From Planctomycetota bacterium (GTDB lineage: Bacteria > Planctomycetota > Phycisphaerae > SM23-33 > FEN-1343): 7,646 bases of DNA. The notes beneath the pieces were generated by a model that was given only the letters and a program-made list of their open reading frames with translations, was not told the DNA's origin and did no database searches. Numbering within the stretch: the stretch's first letter is position 1; each line of letters opens with the position of its first letter. A program made the translations under genes and the position numbers. Shown here piece after piece: positions 1 through 6,430 of this stretch. The stretch is taken from NCBI GenBank assembly GCA_013203365.1, contig JABMQG010000353.1:1-7646 (forward strand), given 5' to 3'.

Positions 1-45
1 CGATTTATCTACCTCGGTGCCAACGCCCAGAGCAGTTAGAGTGCG

Positions 46-1209
46 CTAGCTGGTCTTGGTCCTAAAGGTGCACTTGGCCCCTGCCTTGCGCAGGGCTTGG
101 CGGATAACTTGGATCTCCTCAGGATCGCAATTGAGCACGAAAGGCTTCTCGCCCGCCCGGCCTATAAACAACTGGTGGAGGTCCTGGGAGTCTTCCTCAT
201 GCAGCTCCATCGGCTCGACGAATCGGATCTCTTTCTTTAAGCCGTACTTGTGGAATACCAACCGCCTGTCCGACAGGACAAGCCCGCCTTGGCCGTCCTG
301 GGCTTCAGCGAAGTCGGTATCGCGAACATAGCATACCAGATACTCCCCCATGGCGGGCTTGAACCAATGCTGGATGCGGTTTCTCACCGCTGCTGGTAAA
401 TTACCCCATGGGTCGGCGTTTCGCCGCTGAAGTTCCCGGATCAGCAGGGGGTAATCGACGTGGTCTCGCCCGAACCCGCGGGCCAGAAACTCTGCCGCTC
501 GCTTGAGGGAAGCGATGGTCAGTTCGCACTGCTCATCCCCGCCAATGATCGGGTGAACGCGGGCGAACAACGCCTCCGCTGCCGGGCAACAGTGGCAAAC
601 GAAATAGGGCATCGGCAAATCGAACGGGGCCGGCATTTTCGGCACATGAGGCAAACTTGCCAGCAATTCATGTCCGCTGAGACGACGAAGACTCTCGGCA
701 CGGACGATACGGGCAACGGCAGACTTTGCCGGCGGCGCACTGTCGCGGGAAGTCGACTTGCCTGCCCACAACACCAGGCGTACGTCAAGGCTGTGCGTTA
801 CACCGCAGCGGATGCAACATCTCGGCATGGAACTGCGAAATCCCTCATCCTCCAGCAAAGACGGGGCAAACACGAACATGGCCCCTGTCTCATCAATCTT
901 ACTCAACCGAAGCGGGAGCCTCTCTTCAGGCTCCGCCACCGAGGCCTCCGGATGGCGTGGTGAAGAAACTTGTTCGTTCGGCGAGTCATCCGCCAACGGC
1001 GTGATCCTCGTGCCAGCCGAGCTGGAGACTACCTCATCGGGCAACTCACCGCCGTCAGTGAGCCAGCCCATGATGGAGTCCTCCACGCTAAGAGCCTGGA
1101 TAACGAATACATTCCCGCACCGCTTGCATCGCGCACGCTTGCCGGCCAATGACTCGGCGACACGAAAACATGCGTGGCACTCCGGACAAGAAAACTCGAT
1201 GGGCCCCAT
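46..1209 (-). CDS. Uncharacterised zinc-ribbon protein with MJ0042-type N-terminus (387 aa)
   Basis: Function unknown. Residues 6-36 form a zinc ribbon with two CxxC pairs (C8/C11 and C28/C31, plus C14) around a conserved G-K-R-x-R-C core. This is the MJ0042-type finger seen at the N-terminus of many planctomycete proteins. A polar, probably disordered linker (about 60-100) follows. A second cysteine group (C131, C132, C135 and, much later, C205, C207, C208) could bind another metal. The C-terminal third contains GLVLSDRRLVFHKYG, resembling the strand pattern of bacterial PH/GRAM-like domains; this is a weak inference. No signal peptide or membrane segment is visible, so a cytoplasmic location is likely. 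The ATG at 1209 is chosen because GGAGG lies at 1220-1224 on this strand and the zinc ribbon begins directly after it. An in-frame ATG at 1320 would add 37 residues but has no ribosome-binding site. The gene follows ybeY in the same direction with a 219-nt gap, so it is probably transcribed separately. Confidence 0.8.
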   Translation of the reverse strand: MGPIEFSCPECHACFRVAESLAGKRARCKRCGNVFVIQALSVEDSIMGWLTDGGELPDEVVSSSAGTRITPLADDSPNEQVSSPRHPEASVAEPEERLPLRLSKIDETGAMFVFAPSLLEDEGFRSSMPRCCIRCGVTHSLDVRLVLWAGKSTSRDSAPPAKSAVARIVRAESLRRLSGHELLASLPHVPKMPAPFDLPMPYFVCHCCPAAEALFARVHPIIGGDEQCELTIASLKRAAEFLARGFGRDHVDYPLLIRELQRRNADPWGNLPAAVRNRIQHWFKPAMGEYLVCYVRDTDFAEAQDGQGGLVLSDRRLVFHKYGLKKEIRFVEPMELHEEDSQDLHQLFIGRAGEKPFVLNCDPEEIQVIRQALRKAGAKCTFRTKTS

Positions 1210-1356
1210 ACCCGATACACCTCCAGCAACAAGTGCTATCCTGCTCCCATACTGCCAGTTACGAGATGTTGCGCCTATGCCGCGATACACAGATGCTTCG
1301 ACATGAACCCCCGGCCCCATACGGACCGGGCCACCATGAACCTCGCTACCAATCTA

Positions 1357-1362
1357 ATTATA
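1357..1362 (-). promoter_or_regulatory. Candidate -10 box (TATAAT) for the zinc-ribbon gene
   Basis: Read on the minus strand, this is a perfect TATAAT about 150 nt before the zinc-ribbon start codon, in the gap after ybeY. No good -35 hexamer lies at 16-18 nt; the nearest TTG-starting hexamers fall at spacers of about 12 and 22 nt. Transcription would start near 1350, giving a leader of about 140 nt. Support comes only from the hexamer and its intergenic position. Confidence 0.35.
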
Positions 1363-1396
1363 CCTGACTGTCGCGACCAACGGGAGACAATTCCCT

Positions 1397-1426
1397 TCGA
1401 CAGTGCGTTTGTCGAGCCACCGCTCG
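1397..1426 (-). other. Overlapping inverted repeats just after ybeY (possible 3' end structure)
   Basis: Two perfect inverted repeats share bases immediately downstream of the ybeY stop. One is CGAGC/GCTCG (1413-1417 with 1422-1426, 4-nt loop). The other is TCGACA/TGTCGA (1397-1402 with 1410-1415, 7-nt loop). Only one can form at a time. Neither is followed by a T-run on the minus strand, so they are not textbook intrinsic terminators. They could stabilise the 3' end of the ybeY transcript. Confidence 0.3.
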
Positions 1427-1428
1427 CA

Positions 1429-1899
1429 TTAGGGGTCGCCGTAAACCCGGCCGAGCCCGAAGGCCTCCAGCAGTCGGTTCTCTCGGCTTCGCATGCGGCC
1501 GGCCTGGGCAGGGGTGTGGTCGTCGTAGCCCATCACGTGCAGCAAACCGTGTGTGATGTAAAGAAACAGTTCCTTTGCCGCCGCGTGCCCGGCAACTCGC
1601 CCTTGGCAAATGGCCACGTCCGAACAGACGACGATCTGCGCACAGATCCCGCCGGCCGGGCTCGGCCCCAGATCGAAGCTGAGCACGTCGGTCGGCCCAC
1701 GGCGGCCAAGATAACGGCCGTTGAGCGAGGCCATCCGTCTGCGGCCGACCACGGCCACGTCAATGCACTCGACCGGGCGGCGCTCCGAGCTGGCGACGAA
1801 TAGAACCAACCGCCTTATTCGCCCGCTCGGTACCTGAAGCTTGCGCTGGGTGCTGGAGACCAGGATCCGCGGCCGAAAAGGGGAAGGCTTTCGTTTCAT
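1429..1899 (-). CDS. ybeY: Endoribonuclease YbeY (rRNA maturation factor), 156 aa
   Basis: YbeY is a single-strand-specific metallo-endoribonuclease of the UPF0054 family. It acts in 16S rRNA 3'-end maturation and ribosome quality control in the cytoplasm. The family signature is clear: LN at 59-60, PTDVLSFD at 69-76 and the metal-binding segment HGLLHVMGYDDH at 117-128. The length is normal for the family. The usual ligand spacing is H-x3-H-x5-H. Here the residue in the third position is D127, with H128 one place later. The YR usually following the LN motif reads YL (63-64). Both may be lineage variation. The ATG at 1899 has no strong Shine-Dalgarno sequence, but it gives the usual N-terminal length. 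The gene lies 33 nt after the stop of the glycosyltransferase on the same strand, so the two may be co-transcribed. Confidence 0.93.
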   Translation of the reverse strand: MKRKPSPFRPRILVSSTQRKLQVPSGRIRRLVLFVASSERRPVECIDVAVVGRRRMASLNGRYLGRRGPTDVLSFDLGPSPAGGICAQIVVCSDVAICQGRVAGHAAAKELFLYITHGLLHVMGYDDHTPAQAGRMRSRENRLLEAFGLGRVYGDP

Positions 1900-1932
1900 G
1901 GCCGGCAGTGTCGCTTCGCAGGCCCGCTGCGG

Positions 1933-3003
1933 TCAAGCGTTTTCGTTTCCGTTTCCGGCCCGGCCGGGTAGAAGAATGCACCTTTCCACTGCCGCCAATA
2001 CGTCTGCCGGTGCGAGGGTTTCCATGCACGCGATGTGGGGGCATCTCCGCTTGAGGCACGCACGGCATGGCAGGTGGGTTTGCACGATCCCTTCGTTGCG
2101 CCGGTAGGGACCCGTGCGGGCCGGGTCGGTCGGACCGACGAGCGTCACCTGTGGCACGCCCAGGGCCGTGGCAATGTTCATAGCGGCCGAGTCGCAGCTG
2201 ATCAGCCCGCCAGCGGCGGCGATCAAGCCCAGCAGTTGCACCAGGGTCGTCTTCCCGCCAAGGTCGACGACGTTCTCCCCGCCGGCCAGCGGCGAAGTGT
2301 GGTGTTGCTCGTCGGCGCCGGCAACCAGGACGACCTTCACGCGTCGGGCCAGCTCGGCAACCACAGACCGCCAATGACGCGTGGGGTAAAGTTTTGTCGC
2401 CCACCGTGTGGCTGGTGCAACGACGATGAAGTCTCCGCCCAGCCGGCGGGCGAACCGCTCGGCCCAATGCCGGCCGGCCGGCGGAACGAACAGCCTCAAA
2501 TCCTCCTGGCGTGCGTCCACGCCCAGGCTGCGGGCAAGGGCGATGTTGCGATCGACGGTGTGGGCGGGCATTTCGGCCCAGCTGAGCGTGTGGTTGTAGA
2601 ATACCGCTGCGAATTCTCGGCTTGCGGCGAATCCCGCCCGAACCGCAGCACCGGTTGCTGCCGCCAGCAGCCCGCTACGAAACAGCCCCTGCAAGTCGAT
2701 CACCCAGTCGTAGCCCGCTTTTCTCAACCGACGGCAAAGGCCCGCGAACGCAACGCCCGCCGGCGGGTGATACCACATTTGGCCGTATCGACGGCGGTCA
2801 AACTCGACCACGCCGTCCAGGTCCGGGTCCTCGGCTACCAGCTGGGCACAGGTCGTGCCCAGAAGCCAATCGATCCGCACCTGCCCGGCAAAGGTCCGCC
2901 GCAGACCTCGCAACACGGGCAACGCGGTCACAACGTCGCCCAAGGCGCTGGGCTTGATGATCAGCACCCGCCGGGGCAGCGCAATGTCAACATGACCAAC
3001 CAT
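1933..3003 (-). CDS. Glycosyltransferase family 9 (lipopolysaccharide heptosyltransferase-like), 356 aa
   Basis: Members of GT9 (WaaC/WaaF/WaaQ-like) transfer heptose or a related sugar from a nucleotide donor to lipid A-core or other surface glycolipids at the cytoplasmic face of the inner membrane. The N-terminal nucleotide-fold motif KPSALGD (17-23) is typical. The C-terminal donor-binding half carries DSAAMNIATALGVP (from 271) and GPTDPARTGPY (290-300). A CxxC-x4-C-x4-C cluster (C313, C316, C321, C326) near the C-terminus also occurs in many GT9 proteins. Sugar and acceptor cannot be told from sequence. I chose the ATG at 3003 because family members start close to the VLIIKPS strand. An in-frame GTG at 3063 would add 20 residues unlike the family, and neither start has a strong ribosome-binding site. 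The gene ends in short hexamer-like repeats encoding GNGNEN and is followed 33 nt later by ybeY. Confidence 0.88.
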   Translation of the reverse strand: MVGHVDIALPRRVLIIKPSALGDVVTALPVLRGLRRTFAGQVRIDWLLGTTCAQLVAEDPDLDGVVEFDRRRYGQMWYHPPAGVAFAGLCRRLRKAGYDWVIDLQGLFRSGLLAAATGAAVRAGFAASREFAAVFYNHTLSWAEMPAHTVDRNIALARSLGVDARQEDLRLFVPPAGRHWAERFARRLGGDFIVVAPATRWATKLYPTRHWRSVVAELARRVKVVLVAGADEQHHTSPLAGGENVVDLGGKTTLVQLLGLIAAAGGLISCDSAAMNIATALGVPQVTLVGPTDPARTGPYRRNEGIVQTHLPCRACLKRRCPHIACMETLAPADVLAAVERCILLPGRAGNGNENA

Positions 3004-3006
3004 TAC

Positions 3007-3021
3007 GGTACCGAGGGTACC
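3007..3021 (-). other. Palindromic repeat directly before the GT9 start codon
   Basis: GGTACC occurs twice (3007-3012 and 3016-3021), separated by three bases. It can fold into a 6-bp stem 3 nt before the ATG at 3003. In mRNA this would occupy the position expected for the ribosome-binding site, which otherwise lacks a Shine-Dalgarno match. If translation starts at the upstream GTG (3063) instead, the repeat is simply coding. Confidence 0.3.
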
Positions 3022-3048
3022 AAACTCACTCGCCGGGAGGGAGAAAAA

Positions 3049-3077
3049 TTGACTTCCCGCCACCAGCTTGATATGCT
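3049..3077 (+). promoter_or_regulatory. Predicted sigma-70-type promoter for the response regulator
   Basis: TTGACT (3049-3054, 5 of 6 consensus) is followed after exactly 17 nt by TATGCT (3072-3077, 4 of 6). Transcription would start near 3084, leaving a leader of about 55 nt before the ATG at 3139. This is the best-formed promoter in the window. It lies in the divergent gap between the GT9 gene and the response regulator. Confidence 0.6.
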
Positions 3078-3089
3078 TACTCTTCTAAC

Positions 3090-3114
3090 CTTGGCCGTCT
3101 GTGTTGTGGCCAAG
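3090..3114 (+). other. Inverted repeat in the response-regulator leader
   Basis: CTTGGCC (3090-3096) and GGCCAAG (3108-3114) form a perfect 7-bp inverted repeat with an 11-nt loop. It starts just after the predicted transcription start and ends 11 nt before the GGAG ribosome-binding site. It could be an operator for a dimeric regulator or an mRNA hairpin; the sequence cannot decide which. Confidence 0.4.
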
Positions 3115-3138
3115 ACAGGGGGGCAGGAGCATCTTAAG

Positions 3139-3534
3139 ATGAGCAACGAACTGGTCGGCAAGAAGATTCTACTTGTGGACGATGATGCCGATATCCTCAG
3201 CGCCATGCAGACGGCGCTGGTCGACACAGGTGCTACGCTGGAAACGGCCAGTGATGGCGACTCGGCCGTCAGGAAGATCGTCTCAGAAACGCCGGACCTA
3301 GTGGTGCTGGACATGATGCTGCCCAAACGCAGCGGGTTTCTGGTGATGGAGCGCCTCAAGCGTCGTAGCGGCTCCACCGATCGGCCCAGGGTAATCATGA
3401 TCACCGGCAACGAGGGCACCCGGCATCGGGTGTATGCCGAGTCGCTTGGTGTGGATATCTACCTCAAGAAACCGTTTCGGATGGAAAAACTCGTCGAAGG
3501 AATCATGAATCTCCTAGGCGCAGTGGCCGAGTAG
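3139..3534 (+). CDS. Stand-alone receiver-domain response regulator (CheY-like), 131 aa
   Basis: This is a single phosphoacceptor receiver domain with no output domain. Such proteins pass a phosphoryl group within a phosphorelay or act through protein contacts in the cytoplasm. All key residues are present: acidic pocket D14/D15, phosphorylated aspartate D58 (in LVVLDMMLP), switch threonine T89 (MITGNEG) and conserved lysine K111 (KKPF). The domain fills the whole protein. The ATG at 3139 is supported by GGAG at 3126-3129 and by the first beta strand, KKILLVDDD, starting at residue 8; the reading frame stays open far upstream, but that extension has no homology to receivers and is antisense to the GT9 gene. 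No histidine kinase is adjacent. The nearest is the partial kinase starting at 6992, and pairing of the two is only a possibility. Confidence 0.92.
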   Translation: MSNELVGKKILLVDDDADILSAMQTALVDTGATLETASDGDSAVRKIVSETPDLVVLDMMLPKRSGFLVMERLKRRSGSTDRPRVIMITGNEGTRHRVYAESLGVDIYLKKPFRMEKLVEGIMNLLGAVAE

Positions 3535-3579
3535 GCCTCAAGAAGCCGATAACTGACAAGGTGAGAACCAGGATCTGAC

Positions 3580-3594
3580 GCCGGTCAAACTGGC
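3580..3594 (+). other. Small stem-loop between the response regulator and rpsO
   Basis: GCCGGT and ACTGGC pair as six base pairs (one G-U) around a CAA loop, 45 nt after the response-regulator stop. No T-tract follows, so it is at most a weak or factor-dependent termination or 3'-stabilising structure. Confidence 0.3.
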
Positions 3595-3618
3595 CAAAGG
3601 TGAGCCGGAATTATCTGC

Positions 3619-3646
3619 TTGCATCTTGGCGGGACGACGCTATAGT
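3619..3646 (+). promoter_or_regulatory. Candidate promoter for rpsO
   Basis: TATAGT (3641-3646) matches the -10 consensus at 5 of 6 positions. Upstream, TTGCAT (3619-3624) is a weak -35 at 16 nt. The start site would be near 3652, giving a leader of about 97 nt. A long leader is expected for rpsO, because S15 controls its own translation through its leader in several bacteria. Confidence 0.4.
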
Positions 3647-3707
3647 TACTAAGCACCGAGACAGGAACACGGGAAAATAGAATAGACGAGTGACGGAAGT
3701 AAGGATG

Positions 3708-3729
3708 GGCTCAGCGGAAACGCGCGGCC
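3708..3729 (+). other. GAAA-capped stem-loop in the rpsO leader
   Basis: GGC (3708-3710) pairs with GCC (3727-3729). GCG (3714-3716) pairs with CGC (3721-3723) around a GAAA tetraloop. The two helices are separated by a 3x3 internal loop (TCA against GCG) containing a possible U-G pair. The element sits 19 nt before the rpsO start, where an S15 translational operator could act. The fold was made by eye and the helices are short. Confidence 0.3.
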
Positions 3730-3748
3730 AGTAACGGGTAGGCGACGA

Positions 3749-4018
3749 ATGATTATTGAGGCTGAAGCCAAGCAGAAGACTGTAAGCGAGCACCAGAGGC
3801 ACCCCGGCGACACGGGCTCCCCGGAAGTACAGGTAGCCTTGCTAACCCAGCGTATCAATCATCTCACCGGGCATATGAAGACGCACAGTAAGGACTTTGC
3901 GTCGCGGCGGGGGCTGTTGAAGATGGTGGGCAGGCGAAATAGTCTTCTAAGGTACCTCGCCCGTTCCGACGAGGCGAAGTATCGCCAGACTATTGAGAAC
4001 TTGGGTCTGCGAAAGTAG
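3749..4018 (+). CDS. rpsO: 30S ribosomal protein S15 (uS15), 89 aa
   Basis: S15 is a primary 16S rRNA-binding protein. It recognises the central-domain three-way junction and starts platform assembly of the small subunit. The length is 89 aa, exactly that of E. coli S15. The signature block [20 protein letters not shown] (20-39) and [12 protein letters not shown] (52-63) are diagnostic. The residues matching the E. coli contacts to the G-U/G-C motif are present (H42, D49, S52), as are T22, G23 and Q28 for the junction contact. The ribosome-binding site is weak (GGGTAGG near 3736-3742), which would suit translational autocontrol. It stands immediately upstream of pnp, the widely conserved rpsO-pnp order. 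Confidence 0.98.
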   Translation: MIIEAEAKQKTVSEHQRHPGDTGSPEVQVALLTQRINHLTGHMKTHSKDFASRRGLLKMVGRRNSLLRYLARSDEAKYRQTIENLGLRK

Positions 4019-4154
4019 TTGCGCTGCAACACACACCTCGGACTCCTTTTCCTCCGTGTTCCGCTGCTCTCAGCGAGTTACCTCGGTGACTCCTCTGTGG
4101 TAACCGGAGTCGATTCGCAAAGGGACGATCGTTTGCCTGAAGGCATTGTATCGT
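4018..4154 (+). other. Stem-loop cluster in the rpsO-pnp intergenic region
   Basis: Several stem-loops follow rpsO. GTTGC/GCAAC begins at the last base of the stop codon (4018-4030). CGCTG/CAGCG with a CTCT loop lies at 4062-4075. Next come two interleaved, mutually competing helices: GTTACC/GGTAAC (4077-4082 with 4099-4104) and GACTCC/GGAGTC (4088-4093 with 4106-4111). Last is a compound hairpin at 4125-4154, with ACGAT/ATCGT enclosing TGCC/GGCA. None has a terminator T-run. In E. coli the rpsO-pnp spacer carries RNase III and RNase E processing sites, so a processing role is plausible but unproven. Confidence 0.4.
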
Positions 4155-4197
4155 AAGAGACGGAATGGAAATAGATTAGAGGTATATAGAGTAAGTA

Positions 4198-4249
4198 GAT
4201 TGCAGTCGCCCAGACAGTTGGGATGTTTTCAACTGCCGTTGGATTGCAG
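4198..4249 (+). repeat. Direct repeat GATTGCAG flanking a hairpin upstream of pnp
   Basis: GATTGCAG occurs at 4198-4205 and 4242-4249. Between the copies, CAGTTG (4215-4220) and CAACTG (4230-4235) form a 6-bp hairpin with a 9-nt loop. The second copy ends 7 nt before the AGGAG ribosome-binding site of pnp. Position and symmetry suggest a pnp leader control element, possibly related to PNPase autoregulation; this is inference. Confidence 0.4.
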
Positions 4250-4270
4250 GAAGGTAGGAGAAGAAAAGGC

Positions 4271-6424
4271 ATGGTACACACAGTAGAATTGGAACTTGGC
4301 GGCAGGACGTTGAAACTTGAAACCGGCAAGCTAGCACGCCAGGCTGCCGGGGCGGTTATGGTTTATTACGGCGAAACAGTGGTTTTGGCCACTGTGCTCA
4401 GTGCGCCGTCGAAGCGGGATGTCGATTTCTTCCCGCTGTATGTGGATTATCGGGAAATGACTTATGCCGCGGGCAAATTCCCAGGCGGGTTCTTCAAACG
4501 CGAGGGCCGGCCAACCAGCAAGGAAGTCCTCACCATGAGGCTGATCGATCGGCCTATTCGCCCGATGTTTCCCGACGGGTTCGAGAATGAAGTGCAGATT
4601 CAGTGCATCGTGATGAGCTTCGACGGGCAGAACGACCCTGATATCCTCGCCATGATAGGCAGCTCCGCCGCCTTGGCGATCAGCAATGCGCCCTTCGAGA
4701 GCCCCATCGCCGGCGTCCGCATTGGCCGGGTGGATGGGCAGCTCGTGGTCAATCCGACCCAGGCCCAGTTGGAACATAGCGATATGGACCTGGTGGTCGC
4801 AGGCAACGACGACGGCGTCAATATGCTTGAGCTGGGCGGGCACGAAGTGGACGAGACCATCGTCGCGGAAGGGATCGCCTTGGGAGAAGCGGAGTTGTAC
4901 CGCATCATCCAGAAAATAAAGGAATTGGTCAAACTAGCAGGCAAGCCCAAGGTCTTCGAGTCAGCAGGTGCCGGCGAACAACTCAAGCAGTTGGTCTGGG
5001 ATAAGGTTTCCGATCGCGTTCGCAAGACAAAGCAGATTCCCGGCAAGGCCGATCGCAATACAGCCATGGCCAAACTTCGAGACGAACTGATCGCCGAGTT
5101 GTGCCCACAAGGCGAGCAGCAGTGTGAATTCACCGCCAAAAACGTCGCAGAGGCATTCAACCGGGCCGAAAAGAAGATACATCGGGAACTTATACTATCC
5201 GGCATACGTCCCGACGGCCGGGGGCCGAACGAGATTCGTCCCCTCAGCATCGAGGTTTCGGTCCTTCCGCGTACGCACGGGTCGGCGCTCTTCTCGCGGG
5301 GCGAGACGATGACGATGACCACCGCCACGCTGGGTACCGGCAGCGACGAGCAAAGCATCGATGGTCTGGGCGAGGAGTACTCCAAGAAATTCATGCTCCA
5401 TTACAATTTCCCGCCGTTCAGCGTTGGCGAAATACGCCCCATTCGCGGGCCCGGCCGAAGGGAAATCGGCCACGGCGCCTTGGCCGAGAAAAGCATCGAA
5501 GCCGTCCTGCCCTCGTCGGATGATTTCCCATACACCATACGCTTGGTCAGTGAGATACTGGAATCCAACGGCTCCAGCAGCATGGCCACCGTGTGCGGCG
5601 GAACGCTGGCCCTGATGGACGCCGGCGTGCCAATTACTCGCCCGGTGGCGGGCATCAGTATCGGCCGGGTCGCCGAGGGCGAACAGGAGGTTCTGTTGAC
5701 CGACATTATCGGGGAAGAAGACTACCATGGCGACATGGACTTCAAGGTCGCCGGCACGATCAAGGGTATCACGGGCATACAACTCGATATGAAGGCCCGG
5801 GCAATCAAGCACGACACGATCGTCAAGACCCTCGCGATGGCACGGGAGGCACGGCTAATTATTCTGGAACACATTACAAAGGTGATCGACAAGCCGCGAG
5901 ACCACATCAGCGAGCACGCACCGCGACTGCTTAGCCTGAAAATTGATCCGGAAAAAATCGGAAAACTTATCGGGCCGGGTGGAAAGATGATTCGTAGCAT
6001 AACGGAAGCGACGGGTGTGAAAATCGACGTCGAAGATGATGGCACGGTCTACATCGCTTCGGTGGATGCCGCCGCCGCAGAGCGGGCACGAGCGATGATC
6101 GAAGCACTCACCGACGAGGTAAAAGTGGGCAGAATCTACCATGGTAAGGTCGTTTCGGTAAAGGACTTCGGGGCATTTATCGAAATCGCCCCAGGCCAGG
6201 ACGGGCTTTGCCATATCAGCGAACTGGCCGATAGCTACGTCAAGAACGTCGCGTCCGTCTGCAAGATAGGCGATGAGATGGACGTTAAGGTTATCGCGGT
6301 AGACGAGCACGGCAGAGTGAAGCTGTCCCGAAAGGCGGCAATCAAAGAAACGGACCCCAGTAGTTGCTTGGCCGCAGCCAGCGAGCCTATAATAACCGAT
6401 AGTGTGGCTTATGGGGATCAGTAA
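4271..6424 (+). CDS. pnp: Polyribonucleotide nucleotidyltransferase (PNPase), 717 aa
   Basis: PNPase degrades RNA 3'-5' by phosphorolysis and can add heteropolymeric tails. It works as a trimer in the cytoplasm, often within a degradosome. All expected domains occur in order: first RNase PH-like domain (about 8-145, with FFKREGRPT), an alpha-helical linker, second RNase PH-like domain (about 320-545, opening at GIRPDGRG), KH domain (about 553-612, GPGG loop) and S1 domain (about 620-690). Catalytic residues are present: the serine cluster G434-S435-S436-S437 and two acidic residues in DYHGDMD (D484, D490), matching E. coli D486 and D492. The ATG at 4271 follows AGGAG (4256-4260) by 10 nt. An in-frame ATG at 4223 would add 16 atypical residues and has no good ribosome-binding site. 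The tail after S1 is short (about 25 residues) and shows no recognisable RNase E-binding motif. The gene is probably co-transcribed with rpsO. Confidence 0.98.
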   Translation: MVHTVELELGGRTLKLETGKLARQAAGAVMVYYGETVVLATVLSAPSKRDVDFFPLYVDYREMTYAAGKFPGGFFKREGRPTSKEVLTMRLIDRPIRPMFPDGFENEVQIQCIVMSFDGQNDPDILAMIGSSAALAISNAPFESPIAGVRIGRVDGQLVVNPTQAQLEHSDMDLVVAGNDDGVNMLELGGHEVDETIVAEGIALGEAELYRIIQKIKELVKLAGKPKVFESAGAGEQLKQLVWDKVSDRVRKTKQIPGKADRNTAMAKLRDELIAELCPQGEQQCEFTAKNVAEAFNRAEKKIHRELILSGIRPDGRGPNEIRPLSIEVSVLPRTHGSALFSRGETMTMTTATLGTGSDEQSIDGLGEEYSKKFMLHYNFPPFSVGEIRPIRGPGRREIGHGALAEKSIEAVLPSSDDFPYTIRLVSEILESNGSSSMATVCGGTLALMDAGVPITRPVAGISIGRVAEGEQEVLLTDIIGEEDYHGDMDFKVAGTIKGITGIQLDMKARAIKHDTIVKTLAMAREARLIILEHITKVIDKPRDHISEHAPRLLSLKIDPEKIGKLIGPGGKMIRSITEATGVKIDVEDDGTVYIASVDAAAAERARAMIEALTDEVKVGRIYHGKVVSVKDFGAFIEIAPGQDGLCHISELADSYVKNVASVCKIGDEMDVKVIAVDEHGRVKLSRKAAIKETDPSSCLAAASEPIITDSVAYGDQ
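6364..6393 (+). promoter_or_regulatory. Candidate internal promoter at the 3' end of pnp
   Basis: A perfect TATAAT (6388-6393) lies inside the last codons of pnp, 18 nt after TTGCTT (6364-6369, 3 of 6). Initiation near 6400 would make a transcript carrying the structured pnp-csp gap as a leader of about 310 nt for the cold-shock gene, or a separate small RNA. The weak -35 keeps this tentative. Confidence 0.35.
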
Positions 6425-6430
6425 AGGGAA

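Noticed and set aside
460..1306. Plus-strand frames opposite the zinc-ribbon gene
   Set aside because: They lack recognisable domains, while the minus-strand frame has a clear zinc ribbon and Shine-Dalgarno sequence.
1760..2467. Minus-strand frame of 235 codons overlapping the GT9 and ybeY genes
   Set aside because: It is an out-of-frame Arg/Gly/Pro-rich translation typical of a GC-rich shadow frame, and both overlapping genes have strong family motifs.
2035..3138. Long plus-strand open frame running into the response regulator
   Set aside because: It is antisense to the clear GT9 coding sequence, its translation shows no receiver or other family features, and the response regulator has its own promoter, ribosome-binding site and ATG at 3139.
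4183..4188. TATATA as a pnp-specific -10 box
   Set aside because: No -35-like hexamer occurs at 16-18 nt upstream, and rpsO-pnp co-transcription is the simpler reading.
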